Below, in pieces: positions 54,526 to 63,257 of a DNA stretch of 64,000 bases. A program made the translations under genes and the position numbers. The notes below the pieces were generated by a model that made no database searches, had not been told where the DNA came from, and saw only the letters and a list, made by a program, of their open reading frames with translations. This stretch comes from CAWCGU01 sp963838095. Its GTDB lineage: Bacteria > Actinomycetota > Thermoleophilia > Solirubrobacterales > 70-9. The stretch covers positions 806,001 through 870,000 of the forward strand of contig CAWIPO010000008.1 in the NCBI GenBank assembly GCA_963838095.1, given 5' to 3'. How positions within the stretch are numbered: position 1 is the first letter of the stretch; every line of letters starts with the position of its first letter.

Positions 54526-56823
54526 GTGTTTGTGACCACTCGCGAAGAGCGGGCGAGCCTGCGCTCGGTGGTCGCGCGGTGCCTGGCACCGCTGCGGCAA
54601 CCTGGGGCGATGGCGTGGATCCAGTGCCTGCTTTTCGGCACCGGAGGCGTGATCGGGCTCGCGATCCTGCCGTTCTCCGGCTTTTTGAGCGCCGGCGAGA
54701 GGACCGCCTTGGTCGTGCTCAGTGTGCTGGCGCTGGCGCTTGCGGTCGTGCTGGCGCTCACCTGGCGGCGGCTTCCGCCCGTGGCCTTTCAATTTACGCT
54801 TGCGCTCGGGATGCTGATCATCACCGCCTCGGTTCCGATCGGCGGCGACCGTCCCGCCCTGAGCGGCCTGTTCTACGTCTGGGTCGCGCTGTACGCGGCC
54901 TACTTCTTCACCCTTCGCCAAGCCGCCGTGCAGATCGCCCTCGCCGGGACGGCGTATGCCATCGCCCTGAGCGTGAACACCGACATGAGCGTCGCCGTCA
55001 TGAGCTGGATCGTGACGATGGGAACGCTGGCCGTGACCGCACTGCTGTTCGGCTACCTGAAGCAGATGCTGGCGGGCGAGCTCGAGGAGAGAAAGCGGTC
55101 GCAGAGCGAGCTGAAGGCCTCCCTGTCCCTGTACAAGGCGACGCTGGAATCAACGGCCGACGGCCTGCTGGTTGTCGACCTCGAGGGGAAGATCGTCAGC
55201 TACAACAGCCGCTTCCAGACGATGTGGCGGCTTCCGGACGAGGTTCTCGGTTCTGGAGATGACGATCGCGCGATCGCCTTCGTACTCGACCAGCTGGCCA
55301 GCCCCGAGAAGTTCGTCCGCAAGGTGCAGCAGCTGTACCAGCGGCAGGGAGCCGAGAGCTCAGACATCCTCGAGTTCAAGGACGGGCGCGTCTTCGAGCG
55401 CTACTCACGGCCGCAGAGAGGAACAGGAGGTGAGATCTACGGGCGTGTCTGGAGCTTTCGCGACGTCACCGACCGCGTCCAGATCGAGTCCCAGCTCCGC
55501 CACCTCGCCGACCACGACGTCCTCACCGGTCTCCTCAATCGGCGCCGCTTCGAGGAGGCGGTGGCTGAACGCGTCGCTCACGACATCCGTTACGGCGGAG
55601 GCGGCGCGGTCCTGCTGCTCGACCTCGACAACTTCAAGTACGTGAACGACAGCCTCGGCCATCGGACGGGGGACGGTGTGATTCGCAGCGTCGCCGGCCT
55701 GTTGGGTGAGCGGCTGCGCGAGAGCGATGTCCTCGCCCGCGTCGGCGGCGACGAGCTCGCAATCCTGCTTCCAGAGGCCGATGCGAAGGCAGCCGAGCAT
55801 GTGGCCGCGGATCTGCTCGAACTGGTGCGCAACCACCGTCCCCTGTTTCGCGGTCAGAGGACGAGGTTGACGACCAGCGTCGGGATCGCGCTGATCTCGG
55901 GGTCGCGCGAGCGGACGACCGAGGAGATCCTCGTCGAGGCGGACATCGCCATGTACCGCGCCAAGGAAGCCGGTCGCGACCGCTGCCACCTCTACGAATC
56001 GGCCACGGACGCCCAGCTGCCCCCGCAGGGTGCCAGGCCTCCGTGGACGGATCGGATCAGGAAGGCGTTCGATGAGGATCGCTTCGTCCTCTACGCGCAG
56101 CCGATCGTCGATCTGCGAACCAATAAGCCCTCCCAGCACGAGCTGCTTCTGCGAATGGTGAGCGAGAGCGGCGAGCTGCTTGCGCCGGCGGCGTTCCTGC
56201 CGAGCGCCGAGCGCTCGGGCCTGGTGACCGAGATCGACGCCTGGGTGATCGCCGAGGCGATCAGGCTGGTCGAGACGCAGGAGCGCGCGGGGCTGAAGCC
56301 AAGGCTCGAGATAAACCTCTCCGGCCGATCGCTGAGCGATCCCAGCCTCGTGAGCACGATCAAGACCGCGCTCGAGGAGAGTCCGATCGATCCCGCGAGC
56401 CTGATCTTCGAGGTCACGGAGACCGCAGCAGTCGTCAACCTCGAAGAGGCCCGAGAGCTGGCGAACGCACTCACGAGCCTTGGCTGCCGCTTCGCCCTCG
56501 ACGACTTCGGCGCCGGCTTCGGCTCCTTCTTCTACCTCAAGTACCTGCCCCTCGACTTCCTGAAGATCGACGGCGACTTCATCGTCAATTTGACCAGCAA
56601 CGAGACCGACCAGGCCGTGGTCCAGGCGATCGTCGAACTGTCGCGCCGGCTCGGGAAGTCGACGATCGCCGAGTTCGTGGGCGATGTCGAGACGGTGGAG
56701 CTGCTGCGCGAGTACGGCGTCGACTATGCGCAGGGATTTCACCTCGGTCATCCGCGGCCGATCGAGGAGGTCTGGGGCGTTGCCGAGCGGGACAAGCGGC
56801 CTCGAGTCGCCGTCGGGCGCTGA
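54526..56823 (+). CDS. Membrane PAS-GGDEF-EAL protein (c-di-GMP turnover)
   Basis: A protein of about 765 residues. Five to six transmembrane helices (to about residue 185) are followed by a coiled coil, a PAS domain (YKATLESTADGLLVVDLEGK; VWSFRDVTDRVQ), a GGDEF domain and an EAL domain. The cyclase site reads VGGDELAILLP, so Phe is replaced by Leu. The EAL motif is HELLLRM (ELL), but later catalytic parts are good: INLSGRSL, EVTETAAV, LDDFGAGFGSFFYLKYLPLD, KIDGDFI. Either activity may remain. GTG 54526 was chosen since CGGAG lies seven bases before it; a TTG at 54469 is possible. It is divergent from uvrB. Confidence 0.88.
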   Translation: MFVTTREERASLRSVVARCLAPLRQPGAMAWIQCLLFGTGGVIGLAILPFSGFLSAGERTALVVLSVLALALAVVLALTWRRLPPVAFQFTLALGMLIITASVPIGGDRPALSGLFYVWVALYAAYFFTLRQAAVQIALAGTAYAIALSVNTDMSVAVMSWIVTMGTLAVTALLFGYLKQMLAGELEERKRSQSELKASLSLYKATLESTADGLLVVDLEGKIVSYNSRFQTMWRLPDEVLGSGDDDRAIAFVLDQLASPEKFVRKVQQLYQRQGAESSDILEFKDGRVFERYSRPQRGTGGEIYGRVWSFRDVTDRVQIESQLRHLADHDVLTGLLNRRRFEEAVAERVAHDIRYGGGGAVLLLDLDNFKYVNDSLGHRTGDGVIRSVAGLLGERLRESDVLARVGGDELAILLPEADAKAAEHVAADLLELVRNHRPLFRGQRTRLTTSVGIALISGSRERTTEEILVEADIAMYRAKEAGRDRCHLYESATDAQLPPQGARPPWTDRIRKAFDEDRFVLYAQPIVDLRTNKPSQHELLLRMVSESGELLAPAAFLPSAERSGLVTEIDAWVIAEAIRLVETQERAGLKPRLEINLSGRSLSDPSLVSTIKTALEESPIDPASLIFEVTETAAVVNLEEARELANALTSLGCRFALDDFGAGFGSFFYLKYLPLDFLKIDGDFIVNLTSNETDQAVVQAIVELSRRLGKSTIAEFVGDVETVELLREYGVDYAQGFHLGHPRPIEEVWGVAERDKRPRVAVGR

Positions 56824-56884
56824 CCGCGGGCGCCAGGATCGCCGCCGTTCGATGCCGCGAGTGTAGGCTGGCCTCCCAGCTCTG

Positions 56885-57259
56885 ATGACCGCCTCGCTGC
56901 GACTGCTCACCGCCTTCTTCACCTTCGCCGGGATCATGCATTTCGTGATCCCGCGCTCTTACGAGGCCACCATGCCCCCGTACATCCCGATCGATCCGAA
57001 GCCGGCCGTGCAGATCAGCGGGGTCGCGGAGATCGCCGGCGCACTGCTGGTGATTGCGCCGGCGACCCGCTCGCTGGGTCGCTGGTGGCTGCTGGCGCTG
57101 CTGGTCGCCGTGTTCCCGGCGAACGTCTACATGGCCACCGACTCCGAGAAGATCAAGGGGCTCGACCTCGACAGGGTGCCGCGGTGGGCGTTGTGGGCGC
57201 GGCTGCCGCTCCAGCCGCTGATGATGTGGTGGGTGTGGCGCGCGACTCGGGCCGCATAG
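56885..57259 (+). CDS. DoxX-like small membrane protein
   Basis: A 124-residue protein with four transmembrane helices. LLTAFFTFAGIMHFVIPRSY, ISGVAEIAGALLVIAPATRS and LLALLVAVFPANVYMATDSE follow the DoxX plan, and the C-terminus PLQPLMMWWVWRAT is common in a DoxX subgroup. DoxX-like proteins are linked to thiosulfate oxidation or oxidative stress in some bacteria; no role is shown here. It stands 61 bases behind the GGDEF-EAL gene and may be read through. Confidence 0.75.
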   Translation: MTASLRLLTAFFTFAGIMHFVIPRSYEATMPPYIPIDPKPAVQISGVAEIAGALLVIAPATRSLGRWWLLALLVAVFPANVYMATDSEKIKGLDLDRVPRWALWARLPLQPLMMWWVWRATRAA

Positions 57260-57268
57260 CTCCAAGGC

Positions 57269-57829
57269 CTACAGACCCAGTTCTTCCGCGTAGTTCTCGC
57301 GGTACTCCTCGCGCTTGCTGAGGACCTCGTGCACGTAGTCCTGGGTCTCGTCCAACGGGATGTCCTCGAGCTCAAGCGCTGAGCCGCCCCATACGTCGGC
57401 ATTGCCCGGGCCTGCGTGGTAGGCGGCCAAGGCGGCGACCTCGTTGCCGTCGTACATGTCGAGCAGGTAGCCGAGGTAGTAGGTGCCGTAGCGGATGTTC
57501 AGGTCGGGATTCGCCAGGTCCTCGTAAACGAACGTCTCGCCCCCGCTCAGGCGTTCGATCGTGTCGGCAGTGTCGGGCGTGATCTGCATCAGCCCGCGGG
57601 CGCCGGCCTCCGAGGTCTGGTCGCGAAACCGCGATTCCGCGTAGATGACGGCGGCGATCAGCGACGCATCGACCCCCTTCTCCCTGGCCTGTTGGCGAAT
57701 GATGTCGTCGTGGCGCAGGGGGAGGGTGATCTCCCTGATCTCGTCATCGAAGACCTTGGTCAAGCCGTAGATCCCCAGCACGGCGACCGCGAGCGTGCCG
57801 ACAATCAGGAGCCCCTGCCGGAGTATCAC
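57269..57829 (-). CDS. Membrane-anchored lytic transglycosylase (SLT)
   Basis: A 186-residue cell-wall enzyme. An N-terminal anchor (LLIVGTLAVAVLGIYGL) is followed by an SLT domain: catalytic Glu in IYAESRFRDQTSEAGARG, LMQITPDTADTIERL, the NIRYGTYYLGYLLDMY segment and AALAAYHAGPGNADVWGG. It cleaves the glycan strand of peptidoglycan with formation of 1,6-anhydro ends. The start overlaps the coaE stop by four bases, and the order rpsA, coaE, SLT runs in one direction. Confidence 0.92.
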   Translation of the reverse strand: MILRQGLLIVGTLAVAVLGIYGLTKVFDDEIREITLPLRHDDIIRQQAREKGVDASLIAAVIYAESRFRDQTSEAGARGLMQITPDTADTIERLSGGETFVYEDLANPDLNIRYGTYYLGYLLDMYDGNEVAALAAYHAGPGNADVWGGSALELEDIPLDETQDYVHEVLSKREEYRENYAEELGL

Positions 57830-58425
57830 CGCTCGTCGCGCTCCTCCCTGAGCTCCGGAAGCAGGTCAGCCAGACTTTGCTCGAGGCCGGCGACGGTGCC
57901 GTCGTTGACGACAACGTAGGTGGCCCGCTCGGCTTTCTCTTCCTGGGAGAGCTGCCGGCCGCTCCCCTCCGCCGCGAGGCCCACCCCACGCTCGGCAATC
58001 CGCTGCTCGCGCAGCGAGTCCGGTGAGACGATGCTGACGACCGCCGCGAACAGGCTTTCCATGCCGGTCTCGAAGAGCAGCGGCACCTCGATCACGGCGA
58101 GCTCGGCGTCGTCGGGGAGAGCCTCGCGCCAGGCGAGAATCCGCGCGCCGACACGGGGGTGGAGCTGCGACTCGAGCCAGGCGAGCTCTTCCGGGCTCTC
58201 GAACACGATTGCCCCCACCCGCTCGCGGTCGACCGCTCCGTTCGGGGCCACCTCGGGACCCCATCGGTCGATCAGCAGCTCCCGCAGCTCATCGGAGGCG
58301 AGTAGCTCATGAGTGACCGCATCGGTCGAGATCGTCTCGGCGCCAAGGCGGCCGAACGCGGCCAGCGCCTCGGATTTACCGGCGGCAACACCACCGGTGA
58401 GACCGATCAAGGGGGGATTTGCCAA
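57826..58425 (-). CDS. coaE: Dephospho-CoA kinase
   Basis: A 199-residue P-loop kinase for the last step of coenzyme A synthesis. Walker A is LTGGVAAGKSEALAAFG; TISTDAVTHELL, LESQLHPRVGARILAW and VIEVPLLFETGMESLF are conserved; SQEEKAERATYVVVNDGTVA closes it. It starts 35 bases behind rpsA, a neighbourhood widely kept in actinobacteria. The pantothenate operon at 34.9-37.8 kb supplies the same pathway. Confidence 0.95.
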   Translation of the reverse strand: MANPPLIGLTGGVAAGKSEALAAFGRLGAETISTDAVTHELLASDELRELLIDRWGPEVAPNGAVDRERVGAIVFESPEELAWLESQLHPRVGARILAWREALPDDAELAVIEVPLLFETGMESLFAAVVSIVSPDSLREQRIAERGVGLAAEGSGRQLSQEEKAERATYVVVNDGTVAGLEQSLADLLPELREERDER

Positions 58426-58460
58426 CCCTCCGAGTCTAGGGTCCGGCCCGGAGCCAGCCT

Positions 58461-59897
58461 CTAGGCGGAGTCCGCTTCTTCCGGATCCGCAACGGCTGCA
58501 TCAGCCGGCACTTCCTCGGCCGGCTCCTCGTCGTCGGAGGCCGGTTGCTCCTCTTCCTCGACGGGCTGCTCCTGGACCTCCGCCGTGGGCTCCCCGGGCT
58601 CTTGAGCCGGCTCCTCGGCCTCGGCGACCGGTTCCTGCGCGGGCGCCGCCTGGGCGAAGACCTCCTCGGAGAGGTCGATCTGAGGGACGGAGGCCGTCGC
58701 CTCCTCTGCGGTCGGCTCGGAGGTCGCCGCGAGCTTCGAGTCGCGCAGCGGCAGGCCTCCACCCGAAACGCGCTTCATGCTGAGCGAGATCCGGCGTCGC
58801 TCCTCGTCGATCTCGAGGATCTTCACCTGCACGGGATCGCCGGCGGAGACGACCTCGGCCGGGTTCTCGACGTGGTGCTCCGCGAGCTCGGAGATGTGCA
58901 CCAGGCCCTCGACTCCCGGGAGCAACTCGACGAAGGCGCCGAACGCGACGACCTTGGTCACCTTGCCGTCGAGCACGTCGCCGATTCCGTAGGAATCGAG
59001 CACGCGCTGCCATGGGTCTTCCTGTGTCTGCTTCAGCCCGAGCGAGATCCGCTGGCGATCGCGGTCGATGTCGAGCACCTTCACCCGCACCTCCTGGCCG
59101 ATGTCCAGCACCTCGGAAGGGTGGTTGACGTGGCTCCACGAGAGCTCGGAGATGTGGATCAGGCCGTCGATCCCTTCGAGGTCCACGAAGGCACCGAAGT
59201 CGACGATATTGGAGATCTTCCCCTCCACCACTTGCCCGGGCTGCAGGCGACCGAGGATCTGCTGCCGGACCTCCTTGCGCTCCTCCTCGAGAACGGCCCG
59301 GCGGGAGAGGACGACGTTGTTGCGGGAGCGGTTCAGCTCGATCACCTTGCAATCGAGCTTCTGGCCCATGAACTCGTCGAGGTTGTGTACGCGCCGGATG
59401 TCGACGAGCGAGGCCGGCAGGAACCCGCGAACGCCGAGGTCGAGGATCAGCCCGCCCTTGACCACCTCGATCACCGAGCCCTCGACGGGCTCTCCGGTCT
59501 CGGCAGCGGATTCGATCCGGCGCCAGGCCTTCTCGAAGCGGGCGCGCTTCTTCGACAGGATCAGGCGACCCTCATCGTCCTCCTTCTTGAGGACCAGGGC
59601 GTCGACCTCTTCGCCGAGAGAGACCTCGTCGGACGGATCCACCGAACGGCGGATCGAGAGCTCGTGCGAGGGGATGACGCCCTCAGACTTGTAGCCGATG
59701 TCGACCAGGACCTCGTCCTTGTCGATCCGGACCACCTCGCCGCTGACGACGTCGCCCTCGTCGAAGTGCTTGATCGTCGCCGCGTAATTGGGGACGATCT
59801 GGCCGTCGACCTCGATCAGGAGGCCGTTGGAGCCCTCCACGGGCGTACCTTCAGCGCCATTGGCCGTGGGGTCGAGAGCTGTCTGAGTGACAGGCAC
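58461..59897 (-). CDS. rpsA: 30S ribosomal protein S1
   Basis: A 478-residue RNA-binding protein with four S1 domains: GDVVSGEVVRIDKDEVLVDI (about 30), EPVEGSVIEVVKGGLILDLG (about 117), GQVVEGKISNIVDFGAFVDL (about 205) and GDVLDGKVTKVVAFGAFVEL (about 290). The last 100 residues are an acidic Glu/Pro/Ala tail (EEPAQEPGEPTAEVQEQPVE) likely to be disordered. Four domains rather than the six of E. coli is normal for Gram-positive-type S1. A 12-bp inverted repeat lies upstream and may regulate it. Confidence 0.95.
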   Translation of the reverse strand: MPVTQTALDPTANGAEGTPVEGSNGLLIEVDGQIVPNYAATIKHFDEGDVVSGEVVRIDKDEVLVDIGYKSEGVIPSHELSIRRSVDPSDEVSLGEEVDALVLKKEDDEGRLILSKKRARFEKAWRRIESAAETGEPVEGSVIEVVKGGLILDLGVRGFLPASLVDIRRVHNLDEFMGQKLDCKVIELNRSRNNVVLSRRAVLEEERKEVRQQILGRLQPGQVVEGKISNIVDFGAFVDLEGIDGLIHISELSWSHVNHPSEVLDIGQEVRVKVLDIDRDRQRISLGLKQTQEDPWQRVLDSYGIGDVLDGKVTKVVAFGAFVELLPGVEGLVHISELAEHHVENPAEVVSAGDPVQVKILEIDEERRRISLSMKRVSGGGLPLRDSKLAATSEPTAEEATASVPQIDLSEEVFAQAAPAQEPVAEAEEPAQEPGEPTAEVQEQPVEEEEQPASDDEEPAEEVPADAAVADPEEADSA

Positions 59898-59946
59898 GGC
59901 CGAGTAGTGTGGCAGAAAGGGATAACTGCGCTGCTTCCTCTGCTAC

Positions 59947-59988
59947 GACGACCGGCCACCAACAATCAGAAATGCTTGGCCGGTCGTC
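59947..59988 (-). promoter_or_regulatory. 12-bp inverted repeat in the rpsA leader region
   Basis: GACGACCGGCCA (59947-59958) and TGGCCGGTCGTC (59977-59988) are perfect complements around 18 bases. It sits 50-91 bases upstream of the rpsA start, in the gap shared with the divergent flavoprotein gene (59898-60046). A leader hairpin for ribosomal-protein feedback or an operator is possible. Confidence 0.45.
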
Positions 59989-60046
59989 TCCGCGTCCGGG
60001 AGCGGCTTGGCTTCCGTTGTGCGGTCTTTCAGTACCGTTGGCGGCG

Positions 60047-61186
60047 ATGCCCATGCGACGCACAATCCGTGGCGCGGAGCGCACGCCGCTGCGGGAGAAC
60101 CCCGACGTGCTCGTCTGCGGCGCAAGCTTTGGGGGGCTCGCGGTCGCAAGACAGCTCGCGGGCTCGGGCGCAGGCGTGCTTGTGATCGATCGCTACGAGG
60201 TCGGCGAGCGCCAGACCTCGGCCTGCGCGGCCCCGACCGGCTGGCTGCAGGCGCTCGGCCTCCAGGCGTCGATCCGCCAGACCTTCGAGGACCTCGTCTT
60301 CCATACCCCGCATGTCTCGGTGCGCATGACCCTGCCGTGGACGTTCTCGACCTTCGACTACGCGCAGCTCTGCGAGGCGCTCTTCGCGCAGTGCGACGCC
60401 CGCTTCGAGATCGCCAAGGTCAACGGCCGCAGCGGGGAGACCGTGCACACGGACCGAGGCGACCTCGACGCGCCGATGGTCGTCGATGCGCTCGGCTGGA
60501 GGCGAATCCTCGCCGCCGACGGCGACGGCATCCAGCCGCCCGACGCTCCCCTCTCCCGCGGCCTCGAGGTGCATCCGTGGGGCGTTGACGAGGATCTCGA
60601 GATCTGGATCGATCGCGACTACGTGCCCGCCGGGTACTCCTGGAGCTTTCCGGCCTCCGAGGAGGTTCGCGTGGGGGTCGGATCCTTCGACCCCCGGCAT
60701 CACGTCAAGGAACCGACCGTCCGCCTCGCCACCGATCTGGGGCGCGATCCCGTGCGTTACCAGGGAAACTGGATTCCGCACCGCCTGCGCCCGGCGGCCG
60801 AGGACGGACTCTTCTTCGTAGGCGACTCCGCGGGCCACTGCCTGCCGCTGACCGCGGAGGGCATTCGCACAGCCCTGTACTTCGGAATCGCATGCGGCAG
60901 CGAGCTGCGAGCCGTGATCGACGGCCACCAGGATCGCGAAGCCGCACTGCGCCGCTACGCGTCGTTCTCGGCATCCCACCGACGGAAGTTCGAGGCGATG
61001 CTGAGGGTGCAGCGGCTGATTCCGCAGATCCCTCCGAGAGCCCTGTCCCTGGCCCTGCGCGGGATGAGCAGCCGGAGCTTCCTCGATTGGTCCTTCGGCC
61101 ACTATCTGCGCATCGCACCGCCGGGGTTCGCCACCCGCGTACTCGTTCCACCGGCAATGACTCGCAGCCTGTCAGCCGCGGCTTGA
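60047..61186 (+). CDS. FAD-dependent oxidoreductase of the geranylgeranyl reductase type
   Basis: A 379-residue flavoprotein. The FAD site is VLVCGASFGGLAVARQLAGS with VLVIDRYEVGERQTSAC; the second FAD motif is LFFVGDSAGHCLPLTAEGIR and TALYFGI. This GxGxxG/GDAAG-like layout is that of the geranylgeranyl reductase/PHBH superfamily, which includes lipid-chain reductases and monooxygenases; the substrate is not known. An RYASFSASHRRKFEAML C-terminal helix is usual for the group. ATG 60047 was chosen; the frame opens at 59909 without a plausible start there. It is divergent from rpsA. Confidence 0.82.
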   Translation: MPMRRTIRGAERTPLRENPDVLVCGASFGGLAVARQLAGSGAGVLVIDRYEVGERQTSACAAPTGWLQALGLQASIRQTFEDLVFHTPHVSVRMTLPWTFSTFDYAQLCEALFAQCDARFEIAKVNGRSGETVHTDRGDLDAPMVVDALGWRRILAADGDGIQPPDAPLSRGLEVHPWGVDEDLEIWIDRDYVPAGYSWSFPASEEVRVGVGSFDPRHHVKEPTVRLATDLGRDPVRYQGNWIPHRLRPAAEDGLFFVGDSAGHCLPLTAEGIRTALYFGIACGSELRAVIDGHQDREAALRRYASFSASHRRKFEAMLRVQRLIPQIPPRALSLALRGMSSRSFLDWSFGHYLRIAPPGFATRVLVPPAMTRSLSAAA

Positions 61187-61195
61187 CCTGCGGTT

Positions 61196-61618
61196 CTAGT
61201 TGACGGTAACGGTGCCCGACATCGACGGGTGCAGGCTGCAGAAGAACGGGTAGCTACGGCCCGGCTTCAGGCGCTCGGCCCCGCTCACCGGGGCCGTTTC
61301 GCCGAACCCGATCAGGTCGCTGCGAAAGAGCAGCCGCGGGGGTGGCCTGCGCTTCTGGCCCTTTTTCCGTTTCGGGCGGTAGGTGTCCTTGGAGGTGACG
61401 TCGTGGCTGACGAAATCGAGGTTCTGGAACTCGAGCGACTCCCCGGCCGAGATAGAGACGTTCGGGGTCAGGTAGTTGACTGACGCAGCCTGGGGGCCGG
61501 CCGAAATCGTCGCCGCCGAAGCCCCGGGTGCAGCCGCGAACATTCCGACCGCGGTCGCGACCACCGCCGCTAGTGCGATCGGCGCCTTCCTGGAAGCCCT
61601 GGTCGACCCTGTTCTCAT
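61196..61618 (-). CDS. Secreted plastocyanin-like cupredoxin
   Basis: A 140-residue exported copper protein. The signal peptide is APIALAAVVATAVGMFAAAP. The type 1 copper ligands are His in FVSHDVTS, then Cys, His and Met in PFFCSLHPSM. A basic insert (RPKRKKGQKRRPPPR) sits in the middle. It probably shuttles electrons outside the membrane. It lies 52 bases behind the propeller gene in the same direction, and an amidohydrolase gene leads the operon. The partner could be the propeller protein. Confidence 0.85.
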   Translation of the reverse strand: MRTGSTRASRKAPIALAAVVATAVGMFAAAPGASAATISAGPQAASVNYLTPNVSISAGESLEFQNLDFVSHDVTSKDTYRPKRKKGQKRRPPPRLLFRSDLIGFGETAPVSGAERLKPGRSYPFFCSLHPSMSGTVTVN

Positions 61619-61670
61619 CTTCTCGCTCCGTTCATTGTCGTAACCGTTGCAGCTTTGAGCCAGGCAGGCG

Positions 61671-63257
61671 TCACTCCGGGAGGCGATATGCGATCACGGC
61701 GCCGTTGCCGCTGCCGCCGCTGCCCACCGCCGCGTAGACGGTGTTGCGGGCAACGCTCACGCCCGCCCACGACGACTCCCCGGTGAACCCGTCGCCGACC
61801 GCAAGAGGTGTCTTCAGCAGCAGCACGCCGGTTTCGGCGTCGAACGCGTCGAGGTAGCCGGTGAAGTCCACCGTGTAGACGACTCCGTTGGCGACGGCGA
61901 CGGGCGGGCCCCAGTGGAGGCCGTCGCCGAGCGGAGCGACCCATCGGTGGGAGCCGTCGCCCGCGTCCAGCGACCACAGGTACCCGGGGATCGTGATCGG
62001 CCCGTAGAAGGCGCTCCCGTCGTAAGCGGTGGAGCCGACGATCCCGCCGAAGTAGCTGGGCGGGCCCACGACCGTGTTCCAAACCGGGTCCATGGTCTTC
62101 GCGTCGAAGGCGTGGTAGACGCCGGACTTCTGCCCGGCGCCGACGAGCAGGCGCCCGTCGGGGCCCCGGAACAGGTTCGGCGAGGCCCCGAAATCGAGGT
62201 CGAGGTCGGCGCATGAGCCGAGGCCGGTTGGATACGGCGGGATGTTGCCCGGAAAGTCGATGCACGGGGTCTCCTCGAGCGCCTCGAAGTACTCCTCCGG
62301 CGTTCCCTCTCCGAAGTCGAGGATGTCGCCGAAGCGGCGGCTGCGACGGTCGATGTCGATCTTCAGGATCGCGCCGGCATGCGGATGTGCGGCCGCCGGC
62401 ACGTACGGGTTGGCCGTCCCCACGTATGCGACCCGCGCGCGACGATCGACCGCCGCGGTCCCCCAGATTCCGCCGCCCGCGAAGTCGTCCTTCGGCTTCT
62501 TTGGCGCGTGGATCGTCCAGGTCTTCTCGAGGACCTTCCCGGTGCGAGCGTCGAGGAAGTTCATCGAGCCCTGGAAGTTCGCGCGGATTGACTCGTCGCC
62601 GCTGAGCTCCGCGACGCCTCCGGAGACGCCCATCAGCACCACCCCGCGGAAGATCACCGGGCTCGTGTAGGTCTCCGACCCCTGCTGCTTGTCAATCGGA
62701 CGGCTCACCCACACCCGCTTGCCGTTGTCCCGGCGCAGCGCGACGACAAACGGACCCAGGCACGGGTCGTTGTCGGGGCAGCCGGTGAGGCCCTGCTGGG
62801 TGCGGTTCACTCCAACGAAGACGCGTTTCCGCGTCACTCCCACGGAGCCGTATACGAAGCCGTTGTCGGGAAGCTTCGCCTTCCACACGGTTTCGCCCGT
62901 GTCGGCGTTGAACGCAAACACCCAGCTGCCGGCCGTGGCGACATAACCGCAGCCGCCGTCGATGACCGGGGTGCCCGCAATGTCGCCGGCGCCGCCGGCC
63001 TCCTCGACCGTGAAGGCCCACTCGGCCGACAGGCCGGAGACATTGTCGGGCGAGATCGTGCTCTCGCGGGGCTGATAGCGCGTGTTCGTGTAGTCGTGGC
63101 CGTACGAGCGCCAATCTCCCCCGGCCGACTTGGCCGGAGCGCACTTCACGCCCTGCTTCGGCTTCGGGGCCGCTTCGGCGGCGGGCGCGAGCACCGCGAT
63201 CGCCAGCGCGGCGCTCGCGGCGGCAAGCTTTCCCGAGTGCCGGGCTAGGGCGACCAC
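61671..63257 (-). CDS. Secreted PQQ-like beta-propeller protein
   Basis: A 528-residue exported protein. The signal peptide is LAAASAALAIAVLAPAAEA. DWRSYGHDYTNTRYQPRE is the classic opening of PQQ-dependent alcohol dehydrogenase-like propellers, and blades such as VFAFNADTGETVWKAKLPDN, YLDAFDAETGVLLLKTPLAV and LWSLDAGDGSHRWVAPLGDG follow. The paired cysteines of true quinoprotein dehydrogenases are not found at the usual place and no cytochrome domain is present, so cofactor use is open. The GTG lies inside the amidohydrolase gene (13-base overlap), and a cupredoxin follows. Confidence 0.83.
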   Translation of the reverse strand: MVALARHSGKLAAASAALAIAVLAPAAEAAPKPKQGVKCAPAKSAGGDWRSYGHDYTNTRYQPRESTISPDNVSGLSAEWAFTVEEAGGAGDIAGTPVIDGGCGYVATAGSWVFAFNADTGETVWKAKLPDNGFVYGSVGVTRKRVFVGVNRTQQGLTGCPDNDPCLGPFVVALRRDNGKRVWVSRPIDKQQGSETYTSPVIFRGVVLMGVSGGVAELSGDESIRANFQGSMNFLDARTGKVLEKTWTIHAPKKPKDDFAGGGIWGTAAVDRRARVAYVGTANPYVPAAAHPHAGAILKIDIDRRSRRFGDILDFGEGTPEEYFEALEETPCIDFPGNIPPYPTGLGSCADLDLDFGASPNLFRGPDGRLLVGAGQKSGVYHAFDAKTMDPVWNTVVGPPSYFGGIVGSTAYDGSAFYGPITIPGYLWSLDAGDGSHRWVAPLGDGLHWGPPVAVANGVVYTVDFTGYLDAFDAETGVLLLKTPLAVGDGFTGESSWAGVSVARNTVYAAVGSGGSGNGAVIAYRLPE

